This document shows, piece after piece, positions 1 to 7,416 of a DNA stretch of 18,004 bases. Numbering within the stretch: the stretch's first letter is position 1; each line of letters opens with the position of its first letter. The DNA is from Rhodobiaceae bacterium UBA7378 (lineage in GTDB: Bacteria; Pseudomonadota; Alphaproteobacteria; RS24). The translations under genes and the position numbers were made by a program. The DNA is taken from assembly GCA_002469805.1 (NCBI GenBank), contig DKNW01000020.1:1-18004 (forward strand). Reading direction: 5' to 3'. Below the pieces are notes generated by a model. That model made no database searches. It was not told the origin of the DNA and saw nothing but the letters and a program-made list of their open reading frames with translations.

Positions 1-72
1 CCTGCTCGCCGTTTCGCGTGCCGATTGCGCGGCTGGCGGCGGCGCGCGCAAATTTGTTGCGTCAGCGCGGCG

Positions 73-90
73 CGCGGTAAAAAAACCGCG
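73..90 (+). terminator. Possible hairpin terminator
   Basis: CGCGGT (73-78) pairs with ACCGCG (85-90) around a loop of six A. The 6-bp stem is GC-rich and is followed by an AT-rich stretch with a T-run only at 103-107, further away than in a classic intrinsic terminator. It could end transcription of a gene lying left of the window. The missing adjacent U-tract keeps this tentative. Confidence 0.28.
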
Positions 91-134
91 TTCTGGATAA
101 TATTTTTCTAAACGGAAATATTTTTGGGATTTGC

Positions 135-163
135 TTGGTCGCCAATGCAAATCACTCTATACA
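135..163 (+). promoter_or_regulatory. Candidate promoter of the cell wall hydrolase gene
   Basis: A -35-like TTGGTC (135-140) and a -10-like TATACA (158-163) are separated by 17 bp inside the AT-rich leader. Both boxes match the sigma-70 consensus only partly. Transcription would start near 170, giving a leader of about 60 nt before the preferred TTG start at 230. If correct, a coding start at the TTG at 131 is excluded. Confidence 0.3.
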
Positions 164-229
164 TTTACCGATTATTATGAAGTTTTTGCGACAAAGTCTC
201 CTGTTCGAGTAGAAATTTGGAGGGCAGTT

Positions 230-895
230 TTGTTAAAATTAATTGTTTGGCTAAACCTGAAAGAAACAGTTGGCGTGCGCGCCAGGTTGGTTATGGCATG
301 CGCGGGGCTTTTCCTGGTCGCAGCAATTTCGAGCGAGTTTTCCGGCGATTTGGGCTCGCGGGCCGACAATCGCACGGCCGGATGGTTCGTTCCCGAGGCT
401 GATCGGCCGCTGACCCATGTGACCGATCGTGGGCGGGTGGAAAGCCTGTTGCGCGGCACGCAAGTCATCACCAAACAAGAAACGCTTTTTGAATCGCAAC
501 GCTGTCTGGCCCAAGCGATTTATTTCGAGGCGCGCTCTGAGCCTTTATCCGGCTGGGCCGCGGTTGCCGATGTGGTCATCAACCGCGCATTGGACGCGCG
601 GTATCCCTCAACCATATGCGGGGTGGTGTTTCAGGGCGAATATCGGCGGCATAAATGCCAGTTCTCATTTGCCTGTGACGGCTTGTCCGATCAGGCGCAG
701 AACCGACGGCTGTGGCAGCGCGCCATGCGGCTGGCCGGCAACAAGCTGATCGATTTTCGTGCTCATCCGTCAACCGCGCGCGCGACGCATTACCACGCCG
801 ATTATGTCGACCCCTATTGGAACCAGAGCATGGTGCGTTTGACGAAGATCGGGCGGCATATTTTCTATACCGACCGCGCGAGTGCCGACTTTTAG
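230..895 (+). CDS. SleB-type cell wall hydrolase (Hydrolase_2), membrane-anchored
   Basis: This is a predicted peptidoglycan hydrolase of the SleB/CwlJ family, acting in the envelope. The catalytic domain covers about residues 95-212 of 221. It contains the AIYFEAR segment whose Glu (about residue 100) is the expected catalytic residue, followed by the family-typical VADVVINR and a CQFSFACDG stretch. A hydrophobic segment at about 20-33 should act as an uncleaved signal anchor. I chose the TTG at 230 because GGAGGG (219-224) lies 5 nt upstream. The frame is open from a TTG at 131, but that region looks like promoter DNA; a GTG at 275 and an ATG at 293 are other options. The family is named after spore-cortex enzymes, but such proteins are common in non-sporulating alphaproteobacteria, so the role here is probably general wall remodelling. 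Its stop overlaps the convergent nadC stop. Confidence 0.85.
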   Translation: MLKLIVWLNLKETVGVRARLVMACAGLFLVAAISSEFSGDLGSRADNRTAGWFVPEADRPLTHVTDRGRVESLLRGTQVITKQETLFESQRCLAQAIYFEARSEPLSGWAAVADVVINRALDARYPSTICGVVFQGEYRRHKCQFSFACDGLSDQAQNRRLWQRAMRLAGNKLIDFRAHPSTARATHYHADYVDPYWNQSMVRLTKIGRHIFYTDRASADF

Positions 896-1749
896 ATAAA
901 TTCAATATCGAGGCCGAGGTCGAGGCAGGGCGCGGAGTGGGTAATCCGTCCCACGGAAATATAATCCACGCCAGCCTCGGCAATCGCTTCTACCGTCGCG
1001 GCATCGACCCGCCCTGAAGCCTCGCTAACCGCGCGCCCGTCAATGCGCGCCACAGCTTCCTTCAGCATTTCGGGGGGCATATTGTCGAGCAGCACAATAT
1101 CAGCCCCGGCCGCGAGCGCCTCGTCGAGTTGGTCGAGCGTGTCAACTTCCACCTCAATACGCATCATGTGGCCGACCTTTGCTTGCGCCCGAGAAATCGC
1201 AGCCGTGACCCCGCCCGCCACGGCAATGTGGTTGTCTTTAATCAAAATAGCATCATCAAGACCGAAGCGATGATTGACACCCCCGCCCGCGCGCACAGCA
1301 TATTTTTCAACCGCGCGCAGGCCCGGCGTCGTTTTGCGCGTATCACAAATGCGTGCGCGGGTGTGGGCAACCAGCGCGCTCAGTTGTGCGGTTTGCGTGG
1401 CAATGCCGGACATGTGACCCAAAAAATTGAGCGCCACACGTTCTGCGCCCAATAAGGCAATGGCGGGGCCGGTAATCGTCATCACCTGTGTGCCGGCGGC
1501 TAGATTTTCACCATCGCCGAGCTGTATCTCGGCCAAGAGATGTTCATCGGCCAATGCGAAAGCGGTTTTGGCAAAACCAATGCCCGCAAGCACGCCGGCT
1601 TCGCGCGCGCGAATAATGCCGCGCGCGGTCGCGTTCGTGTCGATGACCGCAGCCGAGGTAATGTCGCCCAACCGTCCCCAATCTTCCGACAGGGCAGCGT
1701 TGACGAGGTCGCATATCATAGGTGCCGGCAAGGGTTGTAAATCAGGCAT
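892..1749 (-). CDS. nadC: Quinolinate phosphoribosyltransferase (nicotinate-nucleotide pyrophosphorylase, decarboxylating)
   Basis: NadC converts quinolinate and PRPP to nicotinate mononucleotide, CO2 and PPi, the last step of the aspartate route to NAD. The signature [10 protein letters not shown] is at about residues 136-145. The substrate-binding Arg104, NHR (159-161) and Lys171 segments are present, and the barrel ends with LLDNMPPEM and [11 protein letters not shown]. The 285-residue length is usual for the family. I chose the ATG at 1749, which overlaps the nadB stop by 8 nt and suggests translational coupling. In-frame ATGs at 1761 and 1785 would add 4 or 12 residues and overlap nadB further. 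It is the last gene of the nadA-nadB-nadC run. No terminator hairpin is visible before the convergent hydrolase gene, whose stop overlaps the nadC stop by 4 bp. Confidence 0.96.
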   Translation of the reverse strand: MPDLQPLPAPMICDLVNAALSEDWGRLGDITSAAVIDTNATARGIIRAREAGVLAGIGFAKTAFALADEHLLAEIQLGDGENLAAGTQVMTITGPAIALLGAERVALNFLGHMSGIATQTAQLSALVAHTRARICDTRKTTPGLRAVEKYAVRAGGGVNHRFGLDDAILIKDNHIAVAGGVTAAISRAQAKVGHMMRIEVEVDTLDQLDEALAAGADIVLLDNMPPEMLKEAVARIDGRAVSEASGRVDAATVEAIAEAGVDYISVGRITHSAPCLDLGLDIEFI

Positions 1750-3388
1750 GGAGCGACCCATTAGGCGAAATTGCCGTAATGTCATGAGCCGCGCTGGGCG
1801 GTTGCGGCAGATTGTTCAGCCCGGCGCGCAAATCTGCCAATGTAATCGGGTTGCGTTTGCCGCGTTGTTCAGTGTACGGGAAGTCGGTACGAAAATGACC
1901 GCCACGGCTTTCGCAACGATGCAAGGCGGCAAAGGCAATGAATTGAGCTGCCAGCACCATATTTGCGAATGGGGCAAGCGCTTGCGTGGCGCGCTCCAAC
2001 TGCACGAGTTCACCGAGGGCCTGTGTCAGGCCGTCGCGCGAGCGTTGCACGCCGACATGCGTGCTCATAAGCGCGCGCACGCGGCTCGTGATCGGCGCAT
2101 GAATTTGCATCTCGTCGTCAATGCGCGTTTGCGGCGGCGCCGGGCGCGCCGTGCTTGACAAGGGCACGATATTATTAATGTCCTCAGCGATGCGCGCGCC
2201 GAAAACAATCGCCTCCAGCAATGAATTGCTGGCAAGCCGGTTGGCGCCATGCGCGCCGGTTGAAGCGGCTTCGCCGCACGCCCACAGGCCCGGCAAGCTG
2301 CTGCGACCATGGTTTTCTGTGCGAATGCCGCCCATGTGAAAATGCGCGGCAGGTGCGACGGGCAGGGGCGTGCGCGTTGGGTCGATTTTGTGCTTTACGC
2401 AGGTGGCGTAAATGGTCGGGAAGCGCTGGGCGAGATTTTCGGCCAGATCGCCCGCATTTGTCCCGTGCAAGCACAGTCCGGCAAAGCCGGTGCGCTGGCG
2501 CGCATCAAAAACACCGCGCGCCACCACATCGCGAGGTGCGAGATCGCCATCGGGGTGAATGTCGCGCATGAAACGATGACCCGTCGCATCGACCAGATAT
2601 GCGCCTGCGCCGCGCAACGCCTCGGTCGCCAGCGGTGCCGGATCGCCCATGCCTGTCAGCGCGGTCGGATGAAACTGCACGAATTCGCCATCGCTGATTT
2701 GTGCGCCCGCGCGTGCCGCCATGGCCAGCGCCTCGCCATTTGCCGAGGCGGGATTTGTCGTCACGGCATAAAGATGGCCGGCGCCGCCAGTGGCAATCAC
2801 CGTGGCGCGCGCGCGAATGAGGATCGGGCCGGCCTGACTGCTCTGGCTGGCGGGACGCGAAAACACACCGACCACGCGCCCGTCTTCGACCGCCAGTTCA
2901 TAAGCCGCATATCCCTCCAGAAAATCAATCGACGGGGTGGCAGCGGCGCGCGCGTGCAGCGCCGTCATGATTTCGCGGCCCGTGCGGTCGCCATAAATGC
3001 TCAAAATGCGATTGTGGCTATGCGCGGCTTCGCGGCCAAAAATATAACCGCCTGCTTCGTCGCAATCAAAGCGCACGCCGAAACTTTCAAGGTCGCTTAT
3101 ACGTTCGCCCGCCTCGCTGGTGACAAGGCGCGCAATCGCTGGATCAACCAGTCCGGCTCCGGCGGTGCATGTGTCTTGGGCATGGGCGTCAACGCTGTCG
3201 CCCGGGGCCAGTGCCGCGGCAATGCCGCCTTGGGCCCAGTTACTGGCGGCGCTTTTGCTGCGTTTGCCGCCGGTCAACACGGTGACTTGGCGCGGCGCGA
3301 GCTTGAGCGCGGTGAACAGGCCTGCCAGCCCTGCACCGATAATCAGCACATCGCCGGCATCTAAAATATTCGCGGTTGGGGATGTCAT
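1742..3388 (-). CDS. nadB: L-aspartate oxidase
   Basis: NadB oxidises L-aspartate to iminoaspartate using FAD. NadA then condenses iminoaspartate with dihydroxyacetone phosphate. The 548-residue protein begins with the dinucleotide-binding [17 protein letters not shown] (about residues 14-30), followed by [12 protein letters not shown]. It carries the succinate dehydrogenase/fumarate reductase-type landmarks QFHPTAL, the APRDVVARG segment with the likely catalytic Arg, HFHMGGI, and the [22 protein letters not shown] loop. The C-terminal helical region includes the typical [12 protein letters not shown]. The length is normal for the family. The ATG lies only 7 bp after the nadA stop, and the gene overlaps nadC at its end, so the three genes form an operon. 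A long open frame on the opposite strand (2309-3364) is a shadow of this gene. Confidence 0.97.
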   Translation of the reverse strand: MTSPTANILDAGDVLIIGAGLAGLFTALKLAPRQVTVLTGGKRSKSAASNWAQGGIAAALAPGDSVDAHAQDTCTAGAGLVDPAIARLVTSEAGERISDLESFGVRFDCDEAGGYIFGREAAHSHNRILSIYGDRTGREIMTALHARAAATPSIDFLEGYAAYELAVEDGRVVGVFSRPASQSSQAGPILIRARATVIATGGAGHLYAVTTNPASANGEALAMAARAGAQISDGEFVQFHPTALTGMGDPAPLATEALRGAGAYLVDATGHRFMRDIHPDGDLAPRDVVARGVFDARQRTGFAGLCLHGTNAGDLAENLAQRFPTIYATCVKHKIDPTRTPLPVAPAAHFHMGGIRTENHGRSSLPGLWACGEAASTGAHGANRLASNSLLEAIVFGARIAEDINNIVPLSSTARPAPPQTRIDDEMQIHAPITSRVRALMSTHVGVQRSRDGLTQALGELVQLERATQALAPFANMVLAAQFIAFAALHRCESRGGHFRTDFPYTEQRGKRNPITLADLRAGLNNLPQPPSAAHDITAISPNGSLHA

Positions 3389-3395
3389 GCGGTTA

Positions 3396-4487
3396 TCACG
3401 AGCTTAATTCGATCATGCGCTCAACGCTTGCCCGCGCGCGCGCGGCGACATCGGCGTCCACCTCAATGGCCTCGCGCTCAAACACCAAGGCTTCGAGAAC
3501 TTTTGGCAGGGTGATCTGCTTCATATGCGGGCACAAATTGCACGGGCGCACGAAATTTACATTGGGGTTTTCAACCGCAATATTGTCGCTCATCGAACAT
3601 TCGGTCACCATCAGCACGCGCTCGGGCTGGTTGTCACTGACCCATTTAATCATTGCTGAGGTGGAGCCGGAAAAATCAGATTCGCCCAGCACGCTCGGCG
3701 CACATTCGGGATGCGCGATAATTTTGAGCCCCGGATCATCCGCGCGATATTGGCGCAATTCATCTGCCGTAAACTGCTCATGCACCTCGCACCGGCCCTT
3801 CCACGCAATGACTTCGACATTTGTTTCTTGAGCAATATTTTGCGCCAAAAACTCGTCGGGAATACACAACACCTTGTCAGTGCCCATCGCTTCGACGATT
3901 TTTTTGGCATTGGACGATGTGCAGCAAACATCGCTCTCGGCTTTCACGGCGGCAGAGGTGTTGACATAGGTTACAATCGGTACGCCGGGATAGGCTTCGC
4001 GCAGCGCGCGCACATCGGCACCCGTGATCGATTCCGCCAGCGAACACCCCGCGCCCATATCGGGGATCAGAACGGTTTTGTCGGGGTTTAGAAGTTTTGA
4101 GGTTTCCGCCATGAAGTGGACGCCGCATTGCACGATTATGTCGCCTTCAGCGCGCGCGGCTTCGCGCGCGAGTTGCAAACTGTCGCCAACAACATCGGCA
4201 ATGCAGTGGAAGATTTCCGGTGTCTGGTAATTATGCGCCAAAATCACGGCATTTTTGTCGCGCTTCAATTCGTTAATGGCCTTGATATATGGCGCAAAAA
4301 ACGGCCATTCGACCGACGGGATCACCGTGGCGACGCGCTCGTATAATGGCGCCAAATCGCTGGCAAGGCCCGGGCTATAGCTGATGTCCATTTCTTCGAG
4401 GATCCGCGCGCCCGTCAATCCCGCTATGCTGGTGGTGCCTGCCTCGATGAGGTCTTGGCTTGGTGTAAACATCTGTGTTCCGCCCAT
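3396..4487 (-). CDS. nadA: Quinolinate synthase
   Basis: NadA makes quinolinate from iminoaspartate and dihydroxyacetone phosphate and needs a [4Fe-4S] cluster. Three regions typical of the cluster ligands are visible: Cys121 in [10 protein letters not shown], Cys188/189 in DVCCTSSNA, and CNLCPHM (Cys316/319). I cannot tell which cysteine of each pair binds iron. The substrate-loop segments [21 protein letters not shown] and AHPEC are also present. At 363 residues it is of the long NadA type. The start is uncertain. The ATG at 4487 directly abuts the inverted repeat and has little Shine-Dalgarno sequence. An ATG at 4472 (358 residues) has GGCGGA 6 nt upstream. A promoter and probable operator lie immediately in front, so nadABC can be expressed separately from the upstream nadQ gene. 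Confidence 0.97.
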   Translation of the reverse strand: MGGTQMFTPSQDLIEAGTTSIAGLTGARILEEMDISYSPGLASDLAPLYERVATVIPSVEWPFFAPYIKAINELKRDKNAVILAHNYQTPEIFHCIADVVGDSLQLAREAARAEGDIIVQCGVHFMAETSKLLNPDKTVLIPDMGAGCSLAESITGADVRALREAYPGVPIVTYVNTSAAVKAESDVCCTSSNAKKIVEAMGTDKVLCIPDEFLAQNIAQETNVEVIAWKGRCEVHEQFTADELRQYRADDPGLKIIAHPECAPSVLGESDFSGSTSAMIKWVSDNQPERVLMVTECSMSDNIAVENPNVNFVRPCNLCPHMKQITLPKVLEALVFEREAIEVDADVAARARASVERMIELSS

Positions 4488-4508
4488 TTATGCTCAAATT
4501 GAGTATAA
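4488..4508 (-). promoter_or_regulatory. Probable NadQ operator (21-bp inverted repeat) in front of nadA
   Basis: Left arm TTATGCTCAA (4488-4497) and right arm TTGAGTATAA (4499-4508) flank a single central A at 4498. Nine of ten positions are complementary; only 4492/4504 fails. The repeat begins at the base next to the nadA ATG and covers the transcription start expected from the promoter at 4510-4537, so a bound protein should block initiation. The gene just upstream encodes a NadQ/NrtR-type regulator, which makes it the obvious candidate ligand. The repeat itself is seen directly. The assignment to NadQ is inference, and I could not compare it with curated NadQ motifs. Confidence 0.65.
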
Positions 4509-4509
4509 T

Positions 4510-4537
4510 ATCATATTAAGGATATGGGGTTTCACAA
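4510..4537 (-). promoter_or_regulatory. Predicted nadABC promoter
   Basis: On the minus strand a -35-like TTGTGA (4537-4532) is followed after 16 bp by a -10-like TATGAT (4515-4510). The predicted start is near 4503, inside the inverted repeat. This leaves about 16 nt of leader before the ATG at 4487, or about 31 nt before the ATG at 4472. The surrounding 4488-4560 stretch is much more AT-rich than its neighbours. Confidence 0.5.
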
Positions 4538-4571
4538 CACAAAAGCAAGGTCAAAACGTCATGGCTTATCG

Positions 4572-4591
4572 AATCCGTCTGCGGACAGATT
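4572..4591 (-). terminator. Hairpin just after the nadQ stop
   Basis: On the minus strand AATCTGTC and GACGGATT form an 8-bp stem (one G-U pair) with the 4-nt loop CGCA, beginning 7 nt after the nadQ stop codon. There is no T-run after it, so it may be only a weak attenuating or mRNA-stabilising hairpin rather than a full terminator between nadQ and nadA. Confidence 0.3.
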
Positions 4592-4598
4592 GCCGCGC

Positions 4599-5558
4599 CT
4601 AGGGCGATGGGTCTGACGGGCGCAGACGGCCGGGCGAAACGCGCAAGCCGGCAAGCGGGCGCTCGGAGCGTTCCTGGTGGCGAAAACGGAATAATTCTGC
4701 CGGTCGGCCCCGCGATTTGGACATTTTTCCAGTAGCTTCCACAAAGCCTGATTTTTCGACCAGGCGGCGAAAATTCTGCTTATGCAGCCCAACCCCCAGA
4801 ACCGTTTCCGCCGTGTGCTGTAATTGCGTCAGCGTAAAGGTCAGTGGCATCAGGTCGAAAATCACGGGTCGGTATTTTAATTTTGCACGCAAACGGCCAA
4901 CGGCGGTTGCCAAAATCCGCCGATGGTCCAACTGCAATGGTTCGCCGGGCACGGCCGGTGTCGGCGCGGCATTTTCGCGGCCATCGGCGAAGGCTTCGGC
5001 AACCAGCCCGGCCTCGTAAAGCAGTTCATAGCGCTCCAGCACATATTCTTCCCCCCATGCAAGGCCATCGCGCCCGAAGGCGAGGCGCGCGCTTTCGCGG
5101 CGTTCGGAATGTTGCGCCAGCCAGCTATCAAGGGCGGGATAAATGATGTCGGCCAGCATGGACGGTTCGCCCTCACGCCAGTCTTCCCATGGAAAAAAGC
5201 TGTATATATCGCGCCAAGCTCGAGTTTGTCGCCCGGTCTGATTTGTCAGCGCCAAATAGCCGACCGACACCACATGCGGCGCGCCCGGCGTGGTGTTCTG
5301 GCGGCCCCTATCGGCAAATGTGTAAAGCTGCTCGACATGGCCCAGTGCGACCCCGACCTGCTCACCGACCCATTGGCGCAGGCCAATTTCCATCGTGCGG
5401 TGCTGGTCGGGCACAAATGGGCCAAACGGCAGACGCCCCGGCTGGGTGTCGGTGGCGTCTTCCACCAGCCGACACTGAAATATGCCGGCATCGGTGCCGA
5501 TAATTGCTGTGCTGAGGTCAATGAGAATTTGCGGCTCACCCGCCGGTATGTGTTGCAT
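4599..5558 (-). CDS. nadQ: NadQ/NrtR-type transcriptional regulator (Nudix-like domain plus winged helix)
   Basis: This is a predicted repressor of NAD synthesis. Residues about 10-160 form a Nudix-related domain with the NrtR-family signature EQLYTFADRGR and a following VVSVGYLAL strand. A canonical catalytic Nudix box (GX5EX7REUXEEXGU) is not visible, so it probably senses a ligand rather than hydrolysing one. Residues about 234-293 match the NrtR C-terminal winged helix, running from FDLMPLTFTLTQLQ through KQNFRRLVEKSGFVEATG to GRPAELFRF. A basic, proline-rich tail of about 25 residues follows. Nudix-like regulators of this kind (COG4111, NadQ) were predicted by comparative genomics to control nadABC in alphaproteobacteria; I recall this rather than checking it. 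The ATG is 14 bp after the HD gene, so they are probably cotranscribed. NrtR proper is the alternative name. Confidence 0.82.
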   Translation of the reverse strand: MQHIPAGEPQILIDLSTAIIGTDAGIFQCRLVEDATDTQPGRLPFGPFVPDQHRTMEIGLRQWVGEQVGVALGHVEQLYTFADRGRQNTTPGAPHVVSVGYLALTNQTGRQTRAWRDIYSFFPWEDWREGEPSMLADIIYPALDSWLAQHSERRESARLAFGRDGLAWGEEYVLERYELLYEAGLVAEAFADGRENAAPTPAVPGEPLQLDHRRILATAVGRLRAKLKYRPVIFDLMPLTFTLTQLQHTAETVLGVGLHKQNFRRLVEKSGFVEATGKMSKSRGRPAELFRFRHQERSERPLAGLRVSPGRLRPSDPSP

Positions 5559-5572
5559 GGTGTTACTATTAT

Positions 5573-6190
5573 CTACGCGCGCGCTTTTGCCAAGCGCCGA
5601 AGATATTTGTTTACCTGATCGCGCAATCGCGCGGCGGCGTCGTCGGGCGGCAGTCCCCTTAAAACTAGGCGCGGTAGGTCGCGGGGTTTGCCGAAAATTT
5701 TTCGCGCTTCATCCTCGTCAAATCCGGCAAGCTGAATTGCTTCCAGATAGGCCGCTGCAATGTCAGCGCGTTTGATGGTGCTCTCGATCTGGGCCGGCAA
5801 TTGCACCGGTACGGAAAAGCGCATGTAGATCGCCGCGAGAAGGCGCGCTTCGAGCTGCTTATAATCCGCGCCAATCGCTGCTTTGAAAGGGCTGATCAAA
5901 TCGCCAATAACATATTCGGGGGCATCGTGAAGAAGGGCTGCCAGCCTGTATGCATCGGGCCAACCCGGGCGCCAATGCACGCATAGTCGCTCGACGAGCA
6001 GGCTATGCTGGGCTACCGAAAACCCCTGCGCGCCTTTAGTTTGCCCGTTCCAGCGCATGACGCGAGCAAGCCCATGAGCGATGTCGTCCAACTCAATATC
6101 AAGTGGTGAAGGGTCCAAAAGGTCGAGCCGTCGACCGCTCAACATGCGCTGCCATGCCCTTGCGGAACGTTGAGATTTTGCCCCGCCCAT
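5573..6190 (-). CDS. HD-domain phosphohydrolase (YfbR-like, COG1896 type)
   Basis: A cytoplasmic HD-superfamily hydrolase of 205 residues. The metal-binding residues are visible in order: His in VAQHSLLVE, the HD doublet in ALLHDAPEYVIGD, and a later Asp in KRADIAAAYLEA. This matches the E. coli 5'-nucleotidase YfbR, which dephosphorylates deoxynucleoside monophosphates. Whether this protein shares that substrate cannot be read from the sequence. I chose the ATG at 6190, 11 bp after the upstream ketoacyl synthase stop. An in-frame start at 6259 would overlap that gene by 58 bp and add 23 basic residues that do not look like the family. It sits directly before nadQ, so a role in nucleotide turnover is possible. 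Confidence 0.82.
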   Translation of the reverse strand: MGGAKSQRSARAWQRMLSGRRLDLLDPSPLDIELDDIAHGLARVMRWNGQTKGAQGFSVAQHSLLVERLCVHWRPGWPDAYRLAALLHDAPEYVIGDLISPFKAAIGADYKQLEARLLAAIYMRFSVPVQLPAQIESTIKRADIAAAYLEAIQLAGFDEDEARKIFGKPRDLPRLVLRGLPPDDAAARLRDQVNKYLRRLAKARA

Positions 6191-6201
6191 ACGCGTGCCG
6201 A

Positions 6202-7326
6202 TCAGCCTAGACGACGCACGATGACGCTGCCAGCAGAATAACCTGCGCCGAAGCTGCAAATTACGCCAAGTTCGCCCGGGTCAAAATCGGCCTTGTGTTT
6301 GTGAAACGCGATGATCGATCCAGCTGAACTGGTATTGGCATATTCGTCCAGCACGGTCGGCTGTTCTTCCTCGCTCGGCTCACGCCCCAGCACTTTCTTG
6401 GCAATGAGATCATTCATGCCGCGATTTGCTTGATGTAACCACATGCGCCGCAAATTATCGGCCTGCAAATTATTATCGTTCAAATGTTGTTCAATTAACT
6501 CGGCGACCATCGGTACAACTTCGCGGAACACTTTGCGTCCTTCTTGCACGAACAACTTATCTTTTGCGCCGACTGTTTCTGGAGCAGTGCGGTTCAAAAA
6601 ACCGAAATTATTGCGAATATTGTTTGAAAACTTGGTGATAAGGCGCGTGTCCAGAATTTCAAACCCGCGACCAGCACCGGCGACATCCTCGCCTTCCAAA
6701 ATTATAGCTGTGCACACATCGCCAAAAATGAAGTGGCTGTCGCGGTCGCGGAAATTAAGGTGGCCAGTGCAAATTTCGGGGTTTACGACAAGCACCCGAC
6801 CGGCGCTGCCTGAGCGTATCATGTCATAGGCGGTTTGGATGCCAAATGTAGCCGACGAACACGCGACATTCATATCGAAGCCAAAGCCATCAATGCCAAG
6901 CAATTCTTGCACCTCGACCGCAATGGCAGGATAGGCGCGTTGCAGGTTCGAACACGCAACCAGAACTGCATCAATATCGCTGCTTTCCAGCCCAGCCTGC
7001 TGCATGGCTTCGTGCGTTGCCGCAACCGCCATCTCTGCCAGTATTGATGGTTCATCATTGCTACGCTCGGGCAGACGCGGGCACATGGTTGCGGGGTCTA
7101 TAATGCCCGACTTGTTCATCACAAATCGGCTTTTAATGCCCGATGCTTTTTCGATAAATTCGACACTGGATGGTGCGAGGGCCTCGACGCTGCCATTTTC
7201 GATATCGTCGGCGTTTTCAGCATTGAAGTTTTCGACGTAACTATTGAAGGCCGCTACCAATTCCTCATTCGACACGGACTCGGTGGGCGTAAACAGGCCG
7301 GTGCCTGTGATGTGAACCTTCATCAT
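6202..7326 (-). CDS. FabH-like 3-oxoacyl-ACP synthase III (long form)
   Basis: A thiolase-fold condensing enzyme of the KAS III group, 374 residues. The full Cys-His-Asn triad is present: Cys156 in NVACSSATFG, His298 in WLHQANRGMN and Asn331 in YANTSSAGS. A glycine-rich GAGYSAGSVIV end is typical. Compared with E. coli FabH (about 317 residues) there is an acidic insertion at about residues 30-52 and another at about 72-92. It is therefore probably a FabH paralogue with its own acyl substrate rather than the main fatty-acid initiation enzyme. GGGGAG (7336-7341) lies 9 nt before the ATG; a second ATG follows directly at 7323. It is the first gene of the run leading to the HD hydrolase and nadQ. 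No fatty-acid gene is adjacent, so the substrate is unknown. Confidence 0.85.
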   Translation of the reverse strand: MMKVHITGTGLFTPTESVSNEELVAAFNSYVENFNAENADDIENGSVEALAPSSVEFIEKASGIKSRFVMNKSGIIDPATMCPRLPERSNDEPSILAEMAVAATHEAMQQAGLESSDIDAVLVACSNLQRAYPAIAVEVQELLGIDGFGFDMNVACSSATFGIQTAYDMIRSGSAGRVLVVNPEICTGHLNFRDRDSHFIFGDVCTAIILEGEDVAGAGRGFEILDTRLITKFSNNIRNNFGFLNRTAPETVGAKDKLFVQEGRKVFREVVPMVAELIEQHLNDNNLQADNLRRMWLHQANRGMNDLIAKKVLGREPSEEEQPTVLDEYANTSSAGSIIAFHKHKADFDPGELGVICSFGAGYSAGSVIVRRLG

Positions 7327-7335
7327 GATGCTTGT

Positions 7336-7341
7336 CTCCCC
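7336..7341 (-). promoter_or_regulatory. Ribosome binding site of the FabH-like gene
   Basis: The minus strand reads GGGGAG, 9 nt before the ATG at 7326 and 12 nt before the ATG at 7323. The first ATG is therefore the better start. Confidence 0.6.
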
Positions 7342-7416
7342 AAAAATTCACTTTGAATTACTTTAAGTCTGTCTGCGGCACAAAACTAGCGTTCAAAAGC
7401 AAAAAAATGCTTGTTT

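Larger units (their letters stand above)
1..229. other. Left-edge region without a clear gene
   Basis: I see no convincing gene here. The first 90 bases are very GC-rich and the rest is markedly AT-rich, which fits the end of an upstream unit followed by a promoter region. Two forward frames are open from the left edge, ending at 80 and 100, and a third ends at 111. All give arginine/alanine-rich tails that I cannot assign, so a C-terminal fragment of an upstream gene is possible but unproven. A GC-rich hairpin lies at 73-90 and a candidate promoter at 135-163. The 9-mer AATATTTTT occurs twice, at 99-107 and 117-125, 18 bp apart. Confidence 0.5.

Noticed and set aside
1..111. Possible C-terminal ends of an upstream gene in three forward frames
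   Set aside because: Three different frames are open to stops at 80, 100 and 111 and none gives a recognisable sequence, so I could not choose one.
131..229. Upstream TTG start that would lengthen the cell wall hydrolase by 33 residues
   Set aside because: The region is AT-rich and promoter-like, and a GGAGGG ribosome site fits the TTG at 230 better.
1427..2158. A 243-codon open frame on the + strand across nadC and nadB
   Set aside because: It covers parts of two strongly supported genes on the opposite strand and has no protein-like features.
2309..3364. A 351-codon open frame on the + strand opposite nadB
   Set aside because: nadB is unmistakable on the other strand; the antisense translation is Cys/Arg/His-rich with no recognisable domain and no ribosome site, as expected for a shadow in GC-rich DNA.
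7395..7412. Short inverted repeat AAGCA/TGCTT before the FabH-like gene
   Set aside because: Five A-T-rich pairs around an A-run are expected by chance, and the gap shows no good T-run or promoter boxes.
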